NCBI GenBank assembly: GCA_019188255.1
Contig: JAETXT010000003.1
Coordinates: 2,356,001 to 2,420,000, forward strand
DNA from: Verticillium longisporum
Lineage: Eukaryota; Ascomycota; Sordariomycetes; Glomerellales; Plectosphaerellaceae
Length of the DNA stretch: 64,000 nucleotides
Reading direction: 5' to 3'
In this document: positions 49,289 to 60,615 of the stretch, one piece after another
Layout of the letters: each line of letters begins with the position of its first letter
Position numbering within the stretch: position 1 is the stretch's first letter
Notes under the pieces: model-generated
Told to the model about the DNA's origin: nothing
What the model saw: only the letters and a program-made list of their open reading frames with translations
The model's database searches: none
Program-made: the position numbers and the translations under genes

Positions 49289-49741
49289 TTAGTTGCTCCT
49301 CGCGCCTTCCTTGCTCGCCCGCAGCTCGTCCATCTTGGCAACACGCTTCTTGAACTCCTCGTACTGGCACTTCTCGTATCCGTGGCGCTCGTCCTGTTCC
49401 CACGTTAGCACTGCCCTTTTGTTTCTCTCTCGATATGGGGCTGGCACGGGGGGAGTGTAGCCCGGGAAGGGGCGGGAGGCGGGACGCACCGAGCACTTCC
49501 AGGGCAGGTACCACGTCTCGGTACGGCATCGGTTGAGGGGGATCAGCAGGTGGGCGCAGCTGTCTCTGTAGGCGAGGGGGAGGCGGGCCTCGCGCATCTC
49601 CTCGCGCGTCGCAGGGCCTGGGAAGGGGAGGGCAATTGTCAGTCTGGGCGGCACGTTTTGCTGCCGATCCGCGGCGAGCAAGAATGACGGGAGAGAGGAA
49701 GGGAGGGCGGTATACCTGTTGGCGCATTGTCGGAACCCATC
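49289..49741 (-). CDS. NDUFB7: complex I subunit NDUFB7 (B18), twin Cx9C
   Basis: Three small exons (49741-49717, 49617-49490, 49393-49289) encode 85 aa. Introns are 99 and 96 nt with good GT-AG ends. The protein reads MGSDNAPTGPATREEMREAR, then LPLAYRDSCAHLLIPLNRCR and WYLPWKCSDERHGYEKCQYE, with a Lys/Arg-rich end. The two C-x9-C motifs (CAHLLIPLNRC and CSDERHGYEKC) form the CHCH fold oxidised by Mia40 in the intermembrane space. It is an accessory subunit of NADH:ubiquinone oxidoreductase on the intermembrane-space side. The length is at the short end for the family, as in other fungi. Confidence 0.94.
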   Translation of the reverse strand, partial: DGFRQCANRYTALPSSLPSFLLAADRQQNVPPRLTIALPFPGPATREEMREARLPLAYRDSCAHLLIPLNRCRTETWYLPWKCSVRPASRPFPGYTPPVPAPYRERNKRAVLTWEQDERHGYEKCQYEEFKKRVAKMDELRASKEGARSN

Positions 49742-52063
49742 GTGAATGCAATTGAGGTAGTGGGATCCCAATTGAAGTGGTGATTGTGCTTCGAGACGTC
49801 GTCGATCACGGTCGTCGGGAGCGAGAGACGTTCAAACAGACGGAGCAGTTTCGAGGTCTGAGCTTCGCCGGTGACTAAGCAATGTGGTAACCTGTAATTC
49901 GCGGGTCCGCATTGGCTGGGATGGAGTCACGTGCTCAGGTTGTGCTACTGGCTCAACCCATACCCCAAAACTTGAGACAGCGACTGTCCATGGACACAAT
50001 AGAGCCGTGGTCCTTGCCATTTGGCAGTACATCTTGGTTTAACTCGGAGGCCGCTGATCTGCTCGTGACCACGCAGTCCAACAACAAAACGTGACTACTT
50101 TTCTCTCCGGGACCTCAGTAGAGGGGGCAGTGCGACATGCCTAAGGTAAGGTATGCCGCGAGTGTGGATGGTCTGCTGAACAAAATGCCCGACACATCGA
50201 GGACTATTACCCATGCGCCTGACCAAGGCGCACTGAAATGAGACAAGCTTTCACTAGGAAATATCCTCAAACTACGCAAGCATCCTCTGTCCGAATCGCT
50301 AGGAGGCTGCTGCGCGGAAAAGTAGCTTGGTCTGCTAATCTAGTGAGGAAGCACTTTGGCTTACTCTCGAGTGCCTGAAGACGGCTCGACTATTTTTTCT
50401 TCTGGCGAACACAAATCGTCTCCAATATCACGATGCGATCCCGGCTCGCAGCTATTAAACCTGGAGTCGCCACGACCGAGTGGAACGCCTGGAGACATGA
50501 TTGAGTGGTGGGTTGACTCAAGCCTGGAGCCCTAGCCCCCAGGATATCCTGTCCGTTCCGAGAGACAGTGGTGTATGCTTTCCTAGATACATCACTCTCA
50601 AACGCGCTACCGTGAATAAAGGACGTCGACACCTTCCCAATATTCTCTCTCGCGCGAACAAGGTGCACGATAGGATGTCTGTGCGATTCGTGCATGGCAA
50701 ACCTCCCCTCACGCTGATGCCTTGTACAGCAAGAAGGGACGCCGTAGCTGCCACGGATTTGCAACCGACAACGTTCGGATACCTATGTCGAATACAACGC
50801 TACGCACATGGCGAAGACGGAACGGCGAACAAGTTGCTGACAAAGTCAAGGGCCAACACGGGCGCTGAGACTCTCAGGCCACATCAGTCCAATCGCCAAT
50901 CCTGCGGCAGAGAGGCCGCCTTCCGGACGCCCAGCTGCATTATTCCAGCTCACTTGGCTGTTCTATTTACGACTGATGGTGGCCAAGGAATATGCTTACC
51001 GTAGTATTCATGTCACATTCGCGTTACGCAACAGTCACCACTGCAAGGAGAAGAGAGGTGACGATTGGCGGTCTCGGCGGGCGATCGCTGCTGCAACTCG
51101 TCCTCTCAGATGAAATGCGTGAGCCAACGAGAGGGGCCAGAGGACAACAAGACCTGGACTACGGCTCGTGCGGAGTGCCGGTGGACGTTGTGTCTCCGAA
51201 TGATGAGTGCCGAGACTGCCGAGACTACGGAGGCCGCCTAGCCTCTTGGCCTTTGACAGCCTCATTCCGCCGCCTCTTCACCGTCCGCTCTTGCGATTCA
51301 TGTTCGAGTCTACGAGATGTGCGGAAGAAGAGGAGTCATCTCTCAGGCAAAGGGCAGAGATTACCGACGACTTTGTTGATTCTTTCCACTTTTCGAGCTA
51401 GAATCATCTCAAGGGCAAGAAGGATAAGAAACGTTGCGTCGACGGAGAGAACAAGTCACCATTTGGTCATGACTCCATATAGGCCACCGGCAACGCACAC
51501 GGCTCGGCAACCGTGTGCCTTCGATCGCCTTTCCTTCACGCTTCTCCTGCAGCCATTCGGTCCTTGGCTTCTTACAGACCCCCTATTGCAGTTCTTGGCC
51601 TGCGTAGCCAGGTCATGTTAGCAAAGCCAAACCACGGGGTTGACTCCACTGGCCAACTGATCCCGACTCCTATCCACCGTCGTCACAACTGACGTCGTCG
51701 CCGACGGACACGCCGTTCCCACTTGACACTGCGTCGAGTATGGTGGAATGGACTCCGGGGAAGTGTCCATCAAAGATAAGCTTACGCATGAACTAGGGGA
51801 ACCTTTTAAGCCCCCCGCACGCTATTAGCAATGATAACTCGGTGATGCTGCTTGATATAAGATGGCTTCGTCTCGACTCACGCTCTTGACCTCTTGCCTC
51901 GACAGCAAATCTACTTTTCCCATCCCTCAGCAAGTCAAGGTTTCACCTTGAGCCCCTGAGCTCCCGTTTCGTCAGAACACGTACTCTCAACATTGGAGAG
52001 AGCACAACCAGCCCAACACCTTGACTGCACACGTCGCCAGACGGAGGAAAAAGGAACCACGAT
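49742..52063. other. intergenic 2.3 kb upstream of permease
   Basis: Divergent upstream region of NDUFB7 and the MTR-type permease. A CACGTG site at 49928-49933 lies 190 bp upstream of NDUFB7. Open frames between 50390 and 51621 do not look like proteins. The AT-richer stretch at 51820-51870 (ATGATAACTC, GATATAAGATG) could be the core promoter of the permease. Confidence 0.45.
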
Positions 52064-53626
52064 ATGACGGATCACGACCGCTACAATGACAGCGCCTATG
52101 CGGAGGGCCGCCGCAACGATCTTGCCGCCGCTGACGGCATCCGATCCCAGAATTATGGAATAGTAGATACCCCCAGAAACCCTGACGCAGGCGTTATGGG
52201 TCACGAGAAGGCTCCTGCCAGCAGCGATCCATCTCTGCCAAGCTACAACAATAGCCGCGACTCCTGGCAGGCAACTGAGGAGAGGAAGGCAACTCTCGGC
52301 GTCGACGGCGGTCAAGCTCAAAACATCTTCAGCTCTGGGGAGAAGAATTACCGTACTGTTGGACGTTGGATGGCCGGCATCATTTTGATCACAAACCAAG
52401 TCGGAATCGGCATTCTGTCACTCCCCGGTACCCTCCAAACTCTTGGCATTGTCCCCGGCGTCATCGCCATCGTCGGCATTGGCCTACTCTCGACTTATAC
52501 GGCCTATGAACTTCTGCAGCTGTACCGCAGGTATCCGCACTGCGTAAACATTGTCGACATGTGCAAGGTTGTTGGCGGCAAACCTCTCGAAATTCTGGGT
52601 GGCATCGCTATGATCATCAACATCTGCTTTACGTGCACATCTGCTACCGTCACCGTTTCAATCGCCCTTAATACCATGTCGGAGCATGCGATCTGTACGG
52701 CTGGCTTCATGGGCGTCACCGTCGTTGCCTTCTGGCTTCTTTGTCTACCGAGAACTTTCGCCTTCGTCGGCCAGGTCGGCATCCCTGCTACCATTTCTGT
52801 TCTCGCAGCTGTCCTCATCGTCATGATCTCTCTCGGTATCGCCGACCCCCAGAGCGCCCCGACTCCCTTTGAGAAAGAAGTCAAAGTTGTCGGCAACCCG
52901 ACCTTCCGTGAAGGTCTTACCTCGTGCCTACAAGTCGCATATGCCTATGCTGGCAACGTCGGATTTCCCAGTCTTCTTGCTGAGATGAAGGACCCTTCGA
53001 GTGACTTCCTCCCAGGCCTTGTGATCCTGCAGTCCTTCTCCATTCCGCTCTACATCATCGTCGCCATAACGATCTACTGCCTGGCCGGCCAATACACTAC
53101 GAGTCCGTCGCTCGGTTCAGCGCCGCCTCTTCCCGCCAAGATCGCCTATGGCGTTATGCTTCCCTGTCTTCTCGCCACGGGTGTCGTCTTTGGCCACACG
53201 GCGATCAAGTTCATGTACGTCACGGTTATGCGCTGGCAGAAGGCCACTGACCAGCTCACTTCCCGCAATGTGCGCTCATGGGGCTCCTGGGTCGGCTGCG
53301 CAACCATCTTTTGGCTGCTGGCCTTCATCCTCGGCAACAGCATCCCCGTCTTCGACTCCATCCTGTCCATATCCTCGGCCACCCTCATTGCATGGTGGAC
53401 GTTCGGCATCAGCGCCATATTCTGGTTCCATCTCAACCGGGGCCAAATGTTTGCCAATTGGCGCAAGATATCGCTATTCGTTCTGAACGTGCTCATCATC
53501 ATCATGTCGCTGTTCATGAACTCTGCCGGCATGTGGGCGGCCATCATGGGCCTGCTGGATGTCTTCAATAACGAGGAGAATGAGATTCTTGGCCCATTCA
53601 CTTGTGCGAATAACGCACTCTTCTAA
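52064..53626 (+). CDS. AAAP-family amino-acid permease, Neurospora MTR-like
   Basis: Single exon, 520 aa. A hydrophilic N-terminus of about 95 residues (MTDHDRYNDSAYAEGRRND) precedes about 11 membrane helices. The first helix carries the AAAP signature (RWMAGIILITNQVGIGILSL PGTL in sequence, with GxGxLxLP), and later ones include LTSCLQVAYAYAGNVGFPSL and SLFMNSAGMWAAIMGLLDVF. The family moves amino acids with protons. The Neurospora MTR protein, the neutral and aromatic amino-acid permease of the plasma membrane, has the same layout, and I infer a similar role. The C-terminus is short (CANNALF). I see no frameshift here although it is rich in CCC and GGG runs of three. Confidence 0.9.
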   Translation: MTDHDRYNDSAYAEGRRNDLAAADGIRSQNYGIVDTPRNPDAGVMGHEKAPASSDPSLPSYNNSRDSWQATEERKATLGVDGGQAQNIFSSGEKNYRTVGRWMAGIILITNQVGIGILSLPGTLQTLGIVPGVIAIVGIGLLSTYTAYELLQLYRRYPHCVNIVDMCKVVGGKPLEILGGIAMIINICFTCTSATVTVSIALNTMSEHAICTAGFMGVTVVAFWLLCLPRTFAFVGQVGIPATISVLAAVLIVMISLGIADPQSAPTPFEKEVKVVGNPTFREGLTSCLQVAYAYAGNVGFPSLLAEMKDPSSDFLPGLVILQSFSIPLYIIVAITIYCLAGQYTTSPSLGSAPPLPAKIAYGVMLPCLLATGVVFGHTAIKFMYVTVMRWQKATDQLTSRNVRSWGSWVGCATIFWLLAFILGNSIPVFDSILSISSATLIAWWTFGISAIFWFHLNRGQMFANWRKISLFVLNVLIIIMSLFMNSAGMWAAIMGLLDVFNNEENEILGPFTCANNALF

Positions 53627-54580
53627 GCTGGGATAGCGAGGCGTTCTGTCATGGTTTCGTTCTTAATATGGGACCTGCTCATTTTTCTCTTCCTTCGATC
53701 CGTTACCGTGCATGCAGTGTTCAGCGATTAGCTGCGCCTTTTGGGTGATCGCGCAGCTGGCTCATAGTTGGTTCTAATCCCACGCGAGAGTCCTAAATCT
53801 ATCAAGTCCTAGTATCAAGAAGCAATATTTCACAGCTCAAACGCAGTTGCTAGAGTGTTTGGCAGTTTCTCGCGGAGGACCGTCCATTATCTAGAAAGGC
53901 AGCATATTGATCGAGCAATGCTATCCCTGCCCTGACCGTGCAGCGATACGCAAGGCAGCCGCCGGACCAAGCTCACCAGCCCCTAGTGCAGCAACGTAAG
54001 AAGACGCTGACCGGATCTCGCCGCAGAGTCCTCAGCTGAGACGCAGACACGGCAGTCGTCCGTGCCCGTCACAACCCCCGCGCCCCCTTGACTCCGCTGC
54101 CGAAACGAAACAATGTGAGGAACTTGTGCCAGAGACGCTAGTGAGCACCAGTAGAAGACCGCACGTTGGGCCCGGCCTTGGCGAGTGATCTTACCGAGAA
54201 ATGAAGGATACTGGAAGGAGTGTTTTGGTCAAGCTGACTACGCATACGTGACAGGATGGAAGAGGCTACGTAGGGCGGACACGAGGATTGCGATGAGGGC
54301 GATGGAAGGCTCAAAATAATTAACATTATCCACATGAGCTCGAGAAGAGCAGACCAGCCGCCTCTTTGACGAGCTTGAAATTGAATAACGTAGTGTGGTG
54401 TATTTACCATTTTCTCTTCAGAGCCAAGCGAAATATACTTTGTGAAGGATGCAACAAATGGTGAATCTGGGTACCGGTAGCATGCCCTAGACACCTGAAG
54501 CTCGCATCGAAAACTACTTGTGATCTCAAGCTCGAAGGCCTTCTCTCTACATCCATTGACGTGAGCCATGCTGTCATCTG
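53627..54580. other. 3' region between convergent permease and repeat protein
   Basis: 0.95 kb. No gene is seen in either direction. Confidence 0.5.
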
Positions 54581-56887
54581 TTACACGACCAGCGGGACTC
54601 TTCGTGTAGTCCGCTTCAGGTTGCGGGACTTTCTCGTCTTCTGCGCAAGAGGCGTGTTCGTACCCGGCAGGGGAGCCGGGGGCGCGGCTGGCAGGCCTTG
54701 TCGGGGCTCGGCAGGTTGACGGTTGGGCATGGGCTGACCGGTCATCTCGGAGACGTACTTGTCGAGCATAACACCAACCCAAGCACTGCCGCCTTGTTGG
54801 CGCAACATAATGGAGTTGAGCTCGTTCATGCTCATAACGATAGAGCCCTGGGCAGGCTGCTGGCGCTTGGCGGGCTGTTGAGGGGTGGCGGGGGCGGCAG
54901 GAGCAGCAGCCGGGGCCGCGGGAGCCGGGGCCGGAAAGCCGGGAATGGGAACCGGGGTGGGCGCAGCGGCTGCGGGAGCGGCACTTGGCTGCTGCTCTTG
55001 GCCGATAGGGATCATGCTCATGACGCCGCCGATGGGGCCCTGACCCTGAGCGGGAGGCTGGCTGGGCTGGGCTGGCTGTGGCTGAGTAGGGGCTTGGCCG
55101 CCAGGGAGTTGGCTGCCGGGGACTTGACCACCAGGAAGTTGGCCGCCGGGGAGCTGACCGCCGGGGAGCTGCCCACCGGGGAGCTGACCGCCAGGGAGCT
55201 GCCCACCGGGAATCTGGCCGGGCTGGGCCTGGCCGGCGAGCTGCATAACAAGGACAAACTCGCCGTCGATGGAGTCAACGGGCACAGCGATGCGGCCGCC
55301 CTCTGAGTCGAGAAGTGTCTGTCTAGCGATTGGGGTGAATGTCGGCTCCAGGAGCAGCAGTGTGGCAGCTGGAGGGGGAGCAACGCCTTGAGCAGGAGGA
55401 GGGGGAGGAGGCGGGGCAGCAGGGGGCTGTTGACCCTGTTGGGGAGGGGGCTGCTGGCCCTGCTGAGGAGGAGGTTGCTGACCCTGCTGGGGAGGAGGTT
55501 GTTGACCTTGCTGAGGGGGCGGCTGCTGACCCTGAGCAGGGGGAGGCTGCTGGTCCTGAGTGGGGGGAGGCTGCTGGTCCTGAGCGGGGGGAGCAGGCGG
55601 CTGGCTCTCTACAGGAGGAGGCTGTTGAGCATCTGGTGTCTGAGTGGGAGCAGCAGAAGAGGCAGCAGTGTCGGTAGCGGCCGGGTCACTTGGAGTCGCT
55701 TCCTGGCGTTTGTTAGGACGGGCAGGCGACAGTTGACCAGTTGCGCCACCAGGGTTCTGTATAACAGCGCGCTGCTCGATGCTGAGAGCAACGGCATCAT
55801 TGGGACCGGCTCCCATCTGCTGGGCAGTCTGCATCAGGCGTTCGGCGTTCACTGCGGCAAATGTTAGTTGGGTATGATACTATGAGCGGGAGTGAGTAAT
55901 CTGGACGTACAGGGAATCTGAACTACAGCCGCCATGCGGTTCAGGTCAGACTGAACACCCGCCAGGTTACTGGAAACGAGGTAACGATAGTTGTCTACGC
56001 TGTGTTAACTGAGGTCGGTAGCTCAGGATAGGGCAGTATCACGTACTGACGGGCTGAGTGCCGCTGATGATCATGCCCGAGCTGACGCCGTTCACAACGT
56101 TGACCTGAATAGACATGGGCTGGCTTGCACGGATAGACATGCGGAAGCCGTCTTGAAACTCGACCTCCTGGATGCCCGATCCCTGAATTTGAACAGCTTG
56201 GTTTGGGTCTTGGCTGAACTGAGTGAGGGAAACACCAGTCTCGGTAGTGCGGCGGCCAACAACGACATACTCGCCATCAATGTTGGTCATGCGGGTCATA
56301 CGGACATTCGATTCGCCCCTGTTCAAGTCAGTCTTCTGGAACACTACAGCTTCAGCCCGGTGCGTGACCTACTCGTTCACAGACTTGTCACCCTCAAGGA
56401 TGATCCATGCTTGCCGATCAGGGGAGAGCTTCGCAACGAAGGTGTTATCGGGGGTGATTTGGTTCTGCTGGAGAGCGTTGCGATCGAAAGGCATGATGAT
56501 AGAGCCACCCACGAGATCGGTGGCCTGGTTCGTTTGGATAGTCATGGCATTCGGCGACAGCTGCATAAAAGGCTGTCCCGTGCTGCCGACAACATGGGTC
56601 GCCGGCAAAGGCGCAGGATTCTGGTTCACGATGACCTGACGCTGTGTTTGTGAGAATGTCTCGATTCTCGACTGGTCAGGCATGATGATGCGGTTCAGTT
56701 GCATCTGTAGAGCATGTCAGTAAAGAATCAGAGCTGCTAGGAGGGACTACAGAAAATTGGAACTCACATCGCCGTTGATATTGACAACTTGGTTGAACTG
56801 GACATTTTGATCTTGCGCCAAAGCTGTGAAGGAAAACCTTGACCACACCAAGATCAAGGCAAGTGGTAACCGCTTCAATGACAGCAT
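54581..56887 (-). CDS. secreted Pro/Gln-rich repeat protein with in-frame TAG
   Basis: Four exons (56887-56768, 56704-56047, 55994-55911, 55851-54581) are joined by 63-, 52- and 59-nt introns. Exon phases agree throughout (711 codons). The signal peptide is MLSLKRLPLALILVWSRFSF TALA. The N-terminal half is patterned, with motifs such as LNRIIMPDQSRIETFSQTQ, TFVAKLSPDRQAWIILEGDK, MTNIDGEYVVVGRRTTET and IQEVEFQDGFRMSIRASQPM. Codon 152, TAG at 56371-56369, interrupts it inside sequence that reads on in the same frame (KSVNE-stop-VTHRAEAVVFQKTD). The C-terminal half holds eight-residue PPPQQGQQ-type repeats and five-residue PGGQL repeats, then a conserved end (SMNELNSIMLRQQGGSAWVG, basic tail). 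It is a likely cell-wall or extracellular protein of unknown function. Typed CDS because everything else is intact. Confidence 0.75.
55085..55210 (-). repeat. 15-base tandem repeat coding PGGQL
   Basis: About eight tandem 15-base units, each encoding PGGQL with small variants (PGGQV, PGSQL, PGGQA). They lie inside the last exon of the secreted repeat protein. The near-identity of neighbouring units suggests recent expansion. Confidence 0.8.
55428..55600 (-). repeat. 24-base tandem repeat coding PPPQQGQQ
   Basis: Seven or so units of 24 bases encoding PPPQQGQQ, PPPAQGQQ or PPPTQDQQ, followed by a poly-proline run. Same exon as the PGGQL repeat. Confidence 0.8.
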
Positions 56888-58755
56888 GATGATCGCCAGC
56901 GAATATGATGGAAGAGAAGGAAGAAATGTCAAAAGAGAAAAAAATAAAGAATGAAAGACAATCAATACAATCAACCACCGGGGCTGAGGGATGTCAAGAG
57001 AAACGAAGGAGGGACAGACACCGAGACCGAGCCCGCGGGACAGACAAGAACACACTGAAAATCGGTCTGTCAGAAGGACAACGCTTCGAGCTACTGTGAA
57101 GTAAAAGGAAAGAAAAAGAGGGATGGGCACGAGACTGATGATATAGATGGAAGAGTGGATCCTCAAACATCGGTCGAAAGGTGATAGCGATCAGACTAAT
57201 CCCATCATTAAGCGTGATGCTATGACGGTGGGCAAGATATGAGCCAGACCAAGCCGACAAGCCATCCTCAGGTCGAGACGAGCTGTCGCAGGGCAAGGCT
57301 CCGCGGTTGGACGACTTTGTTCTGGCAGTGGCGGAGGACTCACTGCCGTGCGTTGAGGGATCGGACAGGAGGGCATCCGCGCTTGTCGGAATGCAACGGT
57401 GGCTCAGGGCAATCCGAAGAGCGCTAGTTTGGCGAGTGCATTGAAGGTCAGTCACGACAGAAAGGTTTCGGTGATGGTCGAGAAGGGTTTCAACAAAGAT
57501 GGGACGGATAGTGGTGGGCGAGGAGGCTCTTCGCCAGAATAGTCTGAGCCCTGAGAGGACGTGGGATGCCCATGCTGTCGAGTGACAAGACACGGTTTCG
57601 GTAGGGCCCAAAGAGCGATGTTGCGATTGGTCTCGTGCTGATTTAGGACACGGGCACTTACAGGCGTTTGAGGACTTAAGCTTAACGATTCCTCTTCCGA
57701 AAAGCCGAATAGTTGAAATTGTTTTGTGCCCAACTTGTGCTACAAGGAAGGGCCTTGGCAGAGGAAGTGCTCGGCCTCCTCGAGTTAGTGTTGACCCTTA
57801 CCCAACGAGACCGAGGGGCAACGTGGATGAGGTCCAAGCGGGAGTGGGCAGCCATCGATCTTTGCGGGGGATGAGCGTGGATCTCCAAGGGGTTCACGTT
57901 CTTGGAGGATCGATCACGTCGATCTTACGCGCGCAAGAGAAAGCGTCAGCGAAACAACGCAGCCGTCAAGCTTCAGGCTCTAGTCCCAATCAGTTGGGAA
58001 TTTCGTAGGTAAGGTGAGCTATGCGAGTGAAGGTATCGAGGGCGCTCGAGCGTCTCGTCATTGTCTTTGCCTTGCCACGGCCCTTGCAACGAAAGTCGAA
58101 AAGATTTCATGAGACTGATTGTCTGTACCGACTCATCAAACATCGCGTGTCGTTCCGCCGGGTGCAAGATGCCACACAGGAACTGATCGTATGTTGCCTC
58201 ACCCGATTCCTTGTGTCGGATGATTCTCCGTGGCACACCCAAACAGTTGATGGTGATCCACTGAGGTGACTTATAATTCCTTCAAACGAACCACTTGGCT
58301 CATGTTCGTCTTGGGGTCGTCTCGAGCTTTTCTTGGCTGCTTTTCTTGTTCTCTCGGCCAAAACCCCCCCTTTGAGGAGCGAATGACACACACCTCACGT
58401 AGCTTGTGTCGAGACAAGGGCACTCGGGGCACAACGCGATACCATCTCCATCGCAAACCCCGGCTGCGCTCGACGGCAGACCCCAGTAACCCATGACGAG
58501 ACCTTGGGTCTGTTCAACTGAAATATCGGGGCCTTCTCACTGCTTCCCTCGCCTTGCCGAGCAGTTCCGCTCTGTTTTGTTTCTTTGCCTGGTGCCCCCT
58601 GTTACTAATTCGCTTTACACTCTCTGTCTCTCACTGCCCCTTCGCTCCTTCACACAAAGAGGTTGACCTCTTCGGATCCGACACTCCCGGGAACTCAATA
58701 CCTTCTTTAATGCTGTAGCCTCCTGTTTGGAGCACTCTGCCACGTCCTCCTCACG
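56888..58755. other. divergent region between two secreted-protein genes
   Basis: 1.87 kb. The minus-strand open frame at 56994-57611 has no domain and is read as leader or promoter. I see no other gene. Confidence 0.45.
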
Positions 58756-59578
58756 ATGCATACCACTCCCCCTCTCCGTGGGCCTCTCGATCCTCGCCGC
58801 GTTGACCACTGCTGCGCCAGCAGCTGGCCATGGCCATCGCGTGCGAAGCAATGCTGGATTCATTGCCATGAGACAGACCAACAATGGCACGGCGCCGCCG
58901 GCCAACAACAACAACAACGGCGGCGCTGGTTCCAACAACACCCCCAGCGACACGCAACTCATGAATGCCGTCATGGGCTGGATGAACGACACGGGCAAGG
59001 TCACCAACTTTGTCAACACGGCCACATCGCTGACGGGCGACGAGTTCACCCGGCAAGCGCAGATTGCGCTCAACGCCGAGCTGGACGAGCTGAACCACAA
59101 GAAGATCCTCGACGCCGGCCTCAGCGACAACCCCATAGTCCAGAGCGCCAACGAGGTCCTCGAGACCCAGGGCACGTTCCAGAACGTCGTCGACGTCCTC
59201 CAGGCCATGGTCAACAACGGCCCGGACACGGCGCAGGCCGACGTCAACGCCATCAACAACAACCGCTGCGTCAACGTGCTGCCCAACATTGACATGTACT
59301 TTGCCGCCGCGGGCATGCCGGAGGTCTCCGCCGCCCGACCTACCGGGTGTCTCGAAGTCGCTGGGGCGCCGACCGGCGCTCTGCCTCCGGCTGGCGGTGC
59401 CAATGCGTCTGCCCCTGCGAGCAGCCCTTCCCCTACGCCTGCCCCAGGCGCGGGCGGCGGAAACGCCGGCAATGCCACCAGCAAGAACAATGGCAATAGC
59501 GCAGGCAACAAGAGCGGTACCAAGAACGGCACCAACAATGCCGCACGGGGCGGTCAGGCCGGCGGTGCGGCTACCTGA
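58756..59578 (+). CDS. secreted Asn/Ala-rich protein, frameshift in C run at the signal peptide
   Basis: The ATG at 58756 (MHTTP) and the body of the protein are in different frames, separated by CCCCC at 58768-58772. With one C fewer the start reads MHTTPLSVGLSILAALTTAA, an excellent signal peptide, and gives 273 aa. The mature part has an Asn-rich linker (PPANNNNNGGAGSNN), then a helical domain (LMNAVMGWMNDTGKVTNFVN, EFTRQAQIALNAELDELNHK, TQGTFQNVVDVLQAMVNNGP, NNNRCVNVLPNIDMYFAAAG) and a Gly/Asn/Ala-rich tail. The only two cysteines in the domain could pair. The domain looks conserved in fungal secreted proteins, but I cannot name it. Cell wall or extracellular location is inferred from the signal peptide. 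Confidence 0.8.
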
Positions 59579-60615
59579 CAACCTCGGCCCACGATGCTGA
59601 GGCGACGGGTCGATGGAGGAGGGGGCCGGCATGTAGCGTCAAAGTTGCGACAAAAAAAACAGCCCCTTCTTTTGCTTCATAATCCAGCATCTTTTGTGAT
59701 TCGTGCCATGTTTTCCAAAGTGCACGTGCCGTGAACAATCGCCGCATTGCTGAAACCACCAAACTGTGAGGGGAGGCTAGGCGATGGCCATGGTCAGTTT
59801 TCCGATGTAGGCCGTAAGCAGCCTTGCCGCATGTCGCACCATGGCTCGATTGTTTTCCGCCAGCAATACGACTGGCTTCGCCAGCAACGCGACTGGCGCC
59901 TTGGTCCGATGTGATGGGTTTCGAGAAAGCACCACTTGATGTCTCGTACTATGAGGTCGAAGGTCTGAGCGTCGAAGGGTTCGCGTGCTGGCAAGCTCCG
60001 AAGGGCGCCGCTGCGAAGTCATGCGATGCTATTCTCATCGTTTCGGCATTTCCTTGAGCAAAGAGCCGGTGAAGAGGACCGGCGACCGTAACATCGGGAG
60101 AGTCGCAGGGCGAAGGAGCAAGATCGCTACGGAATTGTACAGGGACATGTTCGTGGAGAGAAGGAGTAGGTGCGAGTGTTCAGTGCTTCCACCGTGCGAG
60201 GCACGTGACGCCTTCGGGTCTAGGAAGCCTGTCAGTACGATTCATTGGCCACCGCCTCCAAGCTGGCACCCGGGTGACCTTACTTGCCTTACTATCTGCT
60301 GGCCTGCTGCTTAGGTATCCGCTACCCTAGGACACCAGATTCTTAGGCCTGTTACATGGCTGTAGTGCTAGTTGGTACGTCCCCGCCACCTCTTTCACAG
60401 TGGAAATAGCCCGTTTGTTGGTGCGGGCTGGGTGGGTCCCCCATGCGAATCACGGCAGGATGGATGGATGGGTGGTTGCCATGATTGAATCAAGGGTGGT
60501 TGGTGCTAAGACACCAGGAGGACCTATGTTTCCCCGGATCGCCCTCGGGACATCTGGTTTCATCGTTTCACTGCCCGCAACCTCGTTCCACTGCACAACT
60601 TCGATTGCCTGAGCA
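59579..60615. other. intergenic
   Basis: 1 kb upstream of the APH-fold gene. I see no coding sequence or recognised element. Confidence 0.45.

Noticed and set aside
54698..55867. Plus-strand open frames with Gly/Arg/Leu repeats over the Pro/Gln repeat exon
   Set aside because: They are antisense readings of the tandem repeats; the minus-strand gene has signal peptide, introns and agreeing phases.
56994..57611. 205-codon minus-strand open frame upstream of the secreted repeat protein
   Set aside because: Ser/Arg/Leu-rich low-complexity translation of a CT-rich leader; no domain and no supportable intron.
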